In this document: one piece after another, positions 15,560-19,873 of the stretch
How positions within the stretch are numbered: position 1 is the first letter of the stretch
How the letters are laid out: every line of letters begins with the position of its first letter
Assembly (NCBI GenBank): GCA_964624465.1
Contig: CAZUZD010000091.1
Span: 1 to 19,873, forward strand
Direction of reading: 5' to 3'
Source: CAZUZD01 sp964624465
Lineage (GTDB): Bacteria > Planctomycetota > Planctomycetia > Isosphaerales > Isosphaeraceae
DNA length: 19,873 nt
Program-made: the position numbers and the translations under genes
Notes under the pieces: generated by a model
The model's database searches: none
What the model was told of the DNA's origin: nothing
Seen by the model: the letters and a program-made list of their open reading frames with translations, nothing else

Positions 15560-15584
15560 GGTTCAATCGGGCGGGGAAAAGTTC
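15560..15584 (-). promoter_or_regulatory. Candidate ECF-type promoter upstream of the sigma gene
   Basis: Reading the minus strand, GAACTT (15584-15579) is followed 16 nt later by a CCGA-containing stretch near 15562-15555. GAAC-type -35 elements with a 16-nt spacer are typical of ECF sigma promoters, so the gene may activate itself. The box lies 8 bp after the kinase stop codon. The -10 part is weak. Confidence 0.28.
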
Positions 15585-15591
15585 TCGGGGG

Positions 15592-16542
15592 TCAGCCGGG
15601 CTGGACCAGCCGCAGGGTGCGGTCGGCCAGGCCGATGGTGGCGGTGGCGCCGCTGAGGAAGGGGACGTAGTCGGCCGCGACGCCGTCGCTGAAGATTACG
15701 CCGTCGCGGGGCATGAGCGACTCAATCGAGAGCGGCGTGTCGGCGTCGATCCAGCCGAAGATGAGATCGGCGCGGCTGGTGCGGCTCGTGAAGGGCTCGC
15801 GCACGCAGTAGGCGAGCCGGCGCTCCGACCAGCCGAAGCGGTAGTCGGTGCGGAGCGGGTCGAGGCCGCTGGCATTGCCGCCGGTGAACCCCTCGGCGAT
15901 GCCGGCGGCGCCGGCCAGGATCGAGCGGAACCAGCCGGTCGAGCCGGCGCCGGTCGAGACGATCAGGCCGCTGGAGGACTGCGGCTCGGAACGGTCGCCC
16001 TGGGTCAGGGTGTACCGCGCCGAGCCGTGCGACTGGTGGCCGATGAACAGGTCGTTGACGGCGAGCACCCGCTGGCCGTCGGCGAGCCGGGCCTCGGCCA
16101 TCGTCACCTCGGCGCAGGCGGCGTTGGGATCGAGCACGCGGGCCAGCGCGGGGCGAACGCCGTCGATGGTGAACGGCAGCAGCACGCCGTCGATGCGGCC
16201 CGGGTCGGGGTTGATGGCCAGCATGCTCTGGCCGTCGAGGTACCGGGCGGCGTTGACGACCAGGCCGTCCTGGCCCAGTACGACGATCCGGTCGTCGCGC
16301 CCGAAGGTGAACGTGGGCAGCAGCTCGCGGTCGAGCCACTGGGTGCGGACGCCGGCCGGCACGGCGGCCCTGAGCCGCTCGCGGGCGGCGTGCTCGGCCT
16401 GGTGCGCGGCCTCGTAACCGGCGAGGTCGCCGCCGCCGCGTTCGAGGTAGAAGCGGGCGCGGTCGCGGGTGCCGAACCGCACGAGCAGCTCGTCGAGCGC
16501 CGTGCGACGGGTGACGATCACGAGCTTCGGCGCCAGCGCCAT
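15592..16542 (-). CDS. Divergent NAD kinase (NADK2-like)
   Basis: The product is 316 aa from ATG 16542, with GGGAGTGA about 10 nt upstream inside the end of the SPFH gene. The fold signatures of ATP-NAD kinases are present: RIVVLGQDGLVVNAARYL (GQDG at 90-93 in place of GGDG, with the Asp kept), AVNDLFIG (Asn163-Asp164, the NE/D motif) and SGLIVSTGAGSTGW (191-204). The stretches NPDPGRIDGVLLPF and SGLIVSTGAGSTGW resemble the mitochondrial NADK2 branch more than bacterial NadK, from memory of those sequences. It probably phosphorylates NAD(H) or a related nucleotide, but the altered GGDG loop leaves substrate and activity open. It starts 6 bp after the SPFH gene, so both are in one operon. Confidence 0.82.
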   Translation of the reverse strand: MALAPKLVIVTRRTALDELLVRFGTRDRARFYLERGGGDLAGYEAAHQAEHAARERLRAAVPAGVRTQWLDRELLPTFTFGRDDRIVVLGQDGLVVNAARYLDGQSMLAINPDPGRIDGVLLPFTIDGVRPALARVLDPNAACAEVTMAEARLADGQRVLAVNDLFIGHQSHGSARYTLTQGDRSEPQSSSGLIVSTGAGSTGWFRSILAGAAGIAEGFTGGNASGLDPLRTDYRFGWSERRLAYCVREPFTSRTSRADLIFGWIDADTPLSIESLMPRDGVIFSDGVAADYVPFLSGATATIGLADRTLRLVQPG

Positions 16543-16548
16543 TGCCGC

Positions 16549-17484
16549 TCACTCCCGGTGCGAGGCGCCGGCGTTCGGGGCCGCCCCGCCGCCGTTGAGG
16601 AGCGAGGCGAGCATCTCGCTGGTGATGGTCAGGTTGCCGACCCGTTCGGCGTTGCGGCCCAGCTCGTTGAGGGCCAGGGCCAGCAGCGAGCGCGGGTCGG
16701 TGCCCTGGTAGATGGCCAGCTCGGCGGCGCGGGCCTCGGTCTGGAACCGCGCCTCGGCCGCCATCGCCTGGCCGCGCTGCTCGGCCTCGGCCAGCGAGTT
16801 CGTCCCCTGCAGGGCGATGAGCGCCTGGCGCTGCTCCTCGAGGGCGACCTGGGTGCGGAGCTCATTTTCCTGGATCTTGCGCTCGTCCTCGACGGCCGCC
16901 GCGCGGCGGGCCGAGACGGCCTCGTCGGCCTGGCGGAGGAGTTCCTCGCGGTACTTGGCTTCGAGGGCCTTGGCGACCTCGGGGGTGGGCCGGGCGGCGA
17001 CGATGAAGACGCTGATCAGCTCGACGCCCAGCGGCTCCAGCAGCGCGGCCTCGCGGACCCGCTTCTCGACCTCGATGGCGATCTGCTCCGACTGCCCGAG
17101 CACGTCCTCCAGCGACCGGGTCCGCAGCGAGCGGCGGGTCTCCATCTGGACGATGTTCGTGATCCGCTGCGCCAGCTTGTCGGCGGCGTCGGCCAGGGGC
17201 AGGCGGGTGCGGGGGTCGACGGTGAAGTTCAGGAGCCCGGCGGTGCGGCGGGGCTCGGTGATCCGGTAGGTGAACTGGCCCTGGATCGTGACCGACTGGA
17301 AGTTGCTGGTGACCTCGTTGAACGCGAAGTTGACGTCGATGCTCGAGGTCGGCACGGCGACGATCTGGGTGCGGTGCTTGAGGTAGAAGAAGGCGAGCCC
17401 CGGCCCCTCGGCGGCCACCCGGCCGCCGCTGAACTTGAGGATGTACTCGGTGGGCAGGCCCTTGAAGTAGCCGACGTTGAACAT
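16549..17484 (-). CDS. SPFH/band-7 domain protein without membrane anchor
   Basis: The product is 311 aa. ATG 17484 is the first Met of the folded domain (MFNVGYFKGLPTEYILKFSG); upstream in-frame residues are Pro/Arg-rich and look non-coding. Residues about 10-175 form the SPFH domain (FFYLKHRTQIVAVPTSSIDV, SVTIQGQFTYRITEP, QMETRRSLRTRSLEDVLGQS, EPLGVELISVFI). Residues about 185-265 are a long charged coiled coil (EAKYREELLRQADEAVSARR and onward) that should drive oligomer formation. A Gly/Ala tail closes the protein. Unlike most stomatins or flotillins it has no N-terminal transmembrane helix, so it is either cytosolic or membrane-associated through a partner. Its closest partner by position is the kinase gene 6 bp downstream. 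Confidence 0.85.
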   Translation of the reverse strand: MFNVGYFKGLPTEYILKFSGGRVAAEGPGLAFFYLKHRTQIVAVPTSSIDVNFAFNEVTSNFQSVTIQGQFTYRITEPRRTAGLLNFTVDPRTRLPLADAADKLAQRITNIVQMETRRSLRTRSLEDVLGQSEQIAIEVEKRVREAALLEPLGVELISVFIVAARPTPEVAKALEAKYREELLRQADEAVSARRAAAVEDERKIQENELRTQVALEEQRQALIALQGTNSLAEAEQRGQAMAAEARFQTEARAAELAIYQGTDPRSLLALALNELGRNAERVGNLTITSEMLASLLNGGGAAPNAGASHRE

Positions 17485-17677
17485 GCGAGGCCCCGACCGC
17501 TTCGGGTCGGCTCCTGGCGAGATCGGGCCCGGTCGCGGGCCAGACGGCCCGCGCCGGCGGCGGGCGGCCGAGCGAGGGCGCCCGCCCCGGGAGGCGTGAG
17601 CCTCCACTGGATCAGATCCCGCCGGCCGCGGCAATCGCCTGCCCCCGGCCCCGGCCGCCGGTCGACCCCGGTGAGGC
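17485..17677 (-). promoter_or_regulatory. Structured leader upstream of the SPFH gene (three hairpins)
   Basis: This 193-bp gap holds three perfect 6-bp hairpins: GGAGGC/GCCTCC at 17590-17605 (4-nt loop), GGCCCG/CGGGCC at 17526-17541 (4-nt loop), and CCGACC/GGTCGG at 17493-17510 (6-nt loop). The last ends 8 nt before the SPFH start codon and would mask the only purine-rich stretch that could serve as ribosome binding site. It may terminate the upstream gene, regulate SPFH translation, or be chance in GC-rich DNA. Confidence 0.4.
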
Positions 17678-18058
17678 TCAGCCCGGCCGCCGGTCCTCGG
17701 CCATGGCCTGCTCCACCGCCCGCTTGGCCACGGCCAGGCCGGCGCCGGTCTCGTCGCGGTAGAGCTTGATCGCCTCGATCTTCCGCGACGGGTCGCGCGC
17801 GATCTGGCGCACCTGCTCCGAGGGCTCCGCCGGCGGATTCGCCGCGTCCCACCCCGCCTGGCCGCGGCCCCCGCCGGCCGCCGCCGCGCTCAGCAGGCCC
17901 GCCAGCAGTGCGATCGCGGCCGGCAGGAACTGCGTCCACTCGGCCATCGGCCGCAGCAGCGGCGCGGCGGTCAGGGCGGCCAGGAAGAACCAGACCGGGA
18001 CCAGGGTCCGGTGGAACTCGGCTCGGGTCAGTGGGGCGTCGGCGGGTTCGGGCAGCAT
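17678..18058 (-). CDS. Small membrane protein with L7/L12 C-terminal-like domain
   Basis: The product is 126 aa from ATG 18058, with AGGAG 7 nt upstream. Two hydrophobic segments (about 20-36 and 44-61) should place it in the inner membrane. After a Gly/Ala/Pro linker, residues 92-120 read KIEAIKLYRDETGAGLAVAK, closely matching the helix-turn-helix core of the ribosomal protein L7/L12 C-terminal domain (K-I-x-A-I-K, TG-x-GL, AK-x-x-V). In L7/L12 this surface binds translation factors. Here the domain faces the cytoplasm from a membrane anchor, and its partner is unknown. It is the first of five co-directional genes, followed by the structured SPFH leader. Confidence 0.82.
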   Translation of the reverse strand: MLPEPADAPLTRAEFHRTLVPVWFFLAALTAAPLLRPMAEWTQFLPAAIALLAGLLSAAAAGGGRGQAGWDAANPPAEPSEQVRQIARDPSRKIEAIKLYRDETGAGLAVAKRAVEQAMAEDRRPG

Positions 18059-18353
18059 GGGTGGCTCCTGGAGCGGGGGCTGCACCGGGGCCGCCGGGCG
18101 CGGCCGCAGTGGGTGTGGCCAGGATCGCCCGGTCGGAATCGCTTCCGCATCAGGCGTGCCGGCGTCCGGTGTGTCCGGGCCCGGGAGGATCGGCCGACAC
18201 GGGCCAGAGGGTTCCAGTCAGTTCCAGATGTCAATGTTGGATTAAGTCTCTGGTATTGAATTCCGGAGTGGATTGGATAGGGTTGGCATGACGAGCGAGA
18301 CGCCCGCCGTCGCGGCAGGGCAACCAGGACTGTCGGAGATCAGGAATCCAACG
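18059..18353. other. Divergent intergenic region before the lipoprotein/DUF1559 pair
   Basis: This 295-bp region serves the L7/L12-like gene (minus) and the lipoprotein gene (plus). Bases about 18231-18295 are distinctly less GC-rich than the rest and hold the plus-strand promoter candidate listed separately. No gene with a ribosome binding site is seen inside. Confidence 0.5.
18256..18283 (+). promoter_or_regulatory. Candidate promoter of the lipoprotein/DUF1559 operon
   Basis: TTGAAT (18256-18261, four of six matches to the -35 consensus) and TAGGGT (18278-18283, three of six matches to the -10) are spaced by 16 bp in the A+T-richer part of the region. They lie about 70 bp upstream of ATG 18354. 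Confidence 0.3.
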
Positions 18354-18770
18354 ATGCGAACGCGCGCCCGTCTGATCCTCCTTTCTCTGATGGCTGGCTG
18401 TGGCGGACCGGAGTCGCCGGTTGAGCCGCGGAAGCTGGAGCCGCCGACGCTTCGGGTGATGCTGCCAGAAAAGCAAGACCCGGACCAGATCCGTCCCGAA
18501 ACCGAGCTGAGCCTGTCGGCGCGGGCCGACGTGCCCCAGGGGGCCTGGGAGCCCCGGGTCGTCTCGTTCAAAATCCAGCAGGGAAACTTCAACCACGGAT
18601 CCTTCGCGGCGCCTCTGATGCCCGGCCACGAGCCGGGGACTCGGACCGCCACCGCCACACTCAAGGCACCCCGGAAGCCGGGCCGGTACGAGATCCGAGC
18701 CGTGGCCGTGGGCGCGAACGATTGGGAGCATCTCGAATCGCCTCCGGTGGCGATCGGGGTGCGGCCGTGA
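18354..18770 (+). CDS. Small lipoprotein preceding a DUF1559 gene
   Basis: The product is 138 aa; ATG 18354 has AGGA 9 nt upstream. A lipoprotein signal peptide is clear: MRTRARLILLSLMAGC, with lipobox LMAGC and the lipidated Cys at 16. The mature part begins with a Pro/Glu linker and continues with alternating strands (ARADVPQGAWEPRVVSFKIQ, TRTATATLKAPRKPGRYEIR), suggesting an immunoglobulin-like beta-sandwich. I do not recognise a specific family. Its stop codon overlaps the GTG start of the DUF1559 gene (GTGA), so both are translated together. Short lipoprotein genes next to DUF1559 genes are a common planctomycete arrangement. The in-frame ORF upstream of 18354 lacks a signal peptide and is probably not translated. 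Confidence 0.82.
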   Translation: MRTRARLILLSLMAGCGGPESPVEPRKLEPPTLRVMLPEKQDPDQIRPETELSLSARADVPQGAWEPRVVSFKIQQGNFNHGSFAAPLMPGHEPGTRTATATLKAPRKPGRYEIRAVAVGANDWEHLESPPVAIGVRP

Positions 18771-19720
18771 GAAACTTCAGCCAGCCCGCCCGCCGTAACG
18801 AGGGTGGGTTCACGCTCATCGAGCTGGCCGTGGTCGTAGCGATCGTGGGCCTGCTGATCGCCCTGCTGCTGCCGGCGGTGCAGGGAGCCCGCGAGAGCGC
18901 GCGGCGGACCCAGTGCGCCCACCAGCTTCGCCAGCTCGGCATCGCCCTGCACGGCTATGCCACCACTTATGGAGGGTTCCCCTCGCCTTCGATGGCCGGC
19001 TACTCGCAATTGGTGGCGCTGCTGCCGGCGCTCGATCAGGCGTCGCTCGCCAGCGCCCTGAATTTCAGTGTCTGGGCAGAGGAGACAGGGATCCATTCCC
19101 CGAACCGGACGGCCTTGCACGTCTCGGTGGCGACGTTTCTCTGTCCCTCGGACACGAGGAGCCAGGGCGACCTGGCCGGGACGAACTACGCGGGCAATCG
19201 CGGCGTGCGCAGCCGCTGGTTTCTCGATGACGGCGCCTTCGGCGTCATCTTGTTCTTGCCGCTGGCCAGCTTCAGCGACGGCACCGCCACCACGGCCGCG
19301 ATGTCCGAGTGGGTCCGGGGTCCCGGGCACGCCTACCGGGTGGATGCGCTGGGTACTGTCTTCAACATTCCTGGGGATCTGACGGGGTCGGCGCAGTTCG
19401 AGCCGTTCGTGGCCGAGTGTGAGGGTCTGGACCCCGCGACCGCCATGGTGAGCCTAGAGGGGTACGACAAGGGCCACAGCTGGGCGCGGGGCGGCTACTG
19501 GCAGACTCACTACAACCACGTTCTCACTCCCAACCGCCGTAGTTGTGTCGTTCGAGAACAGGTCCAGGAAGGGGCGTACTCGGCCTCCAGTCGCCACCCT
19601 GGAGGCGCGCACACGCTGTTCGCCGACGGACACATACAGTTCGTACGCGAGAGCATCAGTCTCTCTGCTTGGCGTTCTATCGGGACGCGCAATGGTGGTG
19701 AAGTCGTCAATCCTGAATAG
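18767..19720 (+). CDS. DUF1559 prepilin-like protein (type IV pilin-like N-terminus, H-x9-DG)
   Basis: The product is 317 aa from GTG 18767, which overlaps the previous stop codon. Residues 13-37 carry the type IV prepilin cleavage and methylation motif and its hydrophobic helix (GGFTLIELAVVVAIVGLLIA), so the protein is probably processed by a prepilin peptidase and anchored or assembled at the membrane. The body shows the DUF1559 pattern: ARESARRTQC, LRQLGIALHGY, FLCPSD, NYAGNRG, and near the C-terminus SSRHPGGAHTLFADGHIQFV, the H-x9-DG motif. This family is hugely expanded in planctomycetes and its function is not established; pseudopilin-like surface or secretion roles are proposed. The start choice rests on overlap and family N-terminus. 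Confidence 0.92.
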   Translation: MRNFSQPARRNEGGFTLIELAVVVAIVGLLIALLLPAVQGARESARRTQCAHQLRQLGIALHGYATTYGGFPSPSMAGYSQLVALLPALDQASLASALNFSVWAEETGIHSPNRTALHVSVATFLCPSDTRSQGDLAGTNYAGNRGVRSRWFLDDGAFGVILFLPLASFSDGTATTAAMSEWVRGPGHAYRVDALGTVFNIPGDLTGSAQFEPFVAECEGLDPATAMVSLEGYDKGHSWARGGYWQTHYNHVLTPNRRSCVVREQVQEGAYSASSRHPGGAHTLFADGHIQFVRESISLSAWRSIGTRNGGEVVNPE

Positions 19721-19781
19721 CCTGGGCCTCGGCGTGCTGTGCCTTGTTGGGTGTACAACTAAAACAGCACGAGGTCGCTAG
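19692..19781 (+). CDS. Tiny lipobox ORF (micro-lipoprotein or gene remnant)
   Basis: This 29-codon ORF overlaps the last 29 bp of the DUF1559 gene in another frame. It encodes a complete lipoprotein-type signal (SSILNSLGLGVLCLVGC), followed by only eight residues before the stop. No good ribosome binding site is visible. A small lipoprotein after a DUF1559 gene would fit planctomycete context, so this may be the start of a gene broken by a stop or frameshift. The downstream 92 bp show stops in the frames I read and no continuation I recognise. It may also be chance. Confidence 0.3.
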   Translation: MVVKSSILNSLGLGVLCLVGCTTKTARGR

Positions 19782-19873
19782 TGATGAGCTTCGGTCTGCG
19801 GCGAACGAAGCTTAGTCGCCTTAGTACTACAGTTGTAATTAATACTCAGAGCCCGTATTTTGGCCTTGGAACA
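19782..19873. other. Right edge, less GC-rich, no gene seen
   Basis: The last 92 bp are clearly richer in A+T than the rest of the window (for example GTTGTAATTAATACTC near 19830-19845). No ORF with a recognisable product is present. It may be a promoter region for a gene beyond the edge or the border of a segment of different origin. Confidence 0.4.

Noticed and set aside
15592..16542. Diacylglycerol kinase or other lipid kinase
   Set aside because: The same superfamily shares the GGDG-type loop, but the NDLFIG and SGLIVSTGAGSTGW segments fit NAD kinases better.
16027..17769. A 580-codon plus-strand open frame opposite the SPFH and kinase genes
   Set aside because: Shadow of the minus-strand coding bias; no motif, and no domain boundary matches.
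18242..19330. A 362-codon minus-strand open frame opposite the lipoprotein and DUF1559 genes
   Set aside because: The plus strand carries a lipobox and an unmistakable prepilin/H-x9-DG protein; the antisense product has no recognisable feature.

Overview
The window looks like a chromosomal segment of a high-GC planctomycete, most probably of the Isosphaeraceae type. Three things support this. A prepilin-like DUF1559 protein with the H-x9-DG C-terminal motif lies at 18767-19720. Two secreted proteins near the left edge start with the basic/LEDRQLL motif of planctomycete extracellular proteins. The base composition is about 70% G+C, with the strong codon bias that leaves long antisense frames open. 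I see no rRNA, tRNA, CRISPR array, transposase or phage gene. Family assignments are by eye from motifs; no database search was run.

Left part (1-3492, minus strand): two tandem paralogous genes for large secreted proteins. The left one is cut by the window edge. The complete one has an N-terminal domain of unknown function, an IPT/TIG-like domain and two 173-residue repeats, and it ends at a strong hairpin. Next is an MFS transporter of the ACS type (3898-5364, minus). It is divergent from a MuiA-like DUF4140/DUF4139 protein (5842-7848, plus) with an odd Gly/Met-rich insertion, followed by two mutually exclusive hairpins. An unrecognised small protein (8025-8684, plus) and a TlpA-like secreted thioredoxin (8839-10254, minus) converge on a nested inverted repeat that resembles a REP/BIME element.

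Middle (10697-14332): two translationally linked secreted retropepsin-like/PDZ proteins (10697-12592, plus), the second with its catalytic DTG changed to DLG. A small secreted beta-rich protein (minus) is divergent from a GNAT acetyltransferase (plus), which is followed by a VOC/glyoxalase-fold protein.

Right part (14338-18058, all minus): five co-directional genes. In order of transcription they encode a small membrane protein with a ribosomal L7/L12 C-terminal-like domain, an SPFH/band-7 protein without a membrane anchor, a divergent NADK2-like NAD kinase, an ECF sigma factor, and a four-helix membrane protein whose start overlaps the sigma gene. The sigma gene and the membrane-protein gene look like a sigma/anti-sigma pair. 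The SPFH and kinase genes are 6 bp apart and probably act together. This is the part of the window most likely to be an undescribed functional unit. Last comes a lipoprotein gene overlapping the DUF1559 gene (plus), then a tiny lipobox ORF and a less GC-rich edge.
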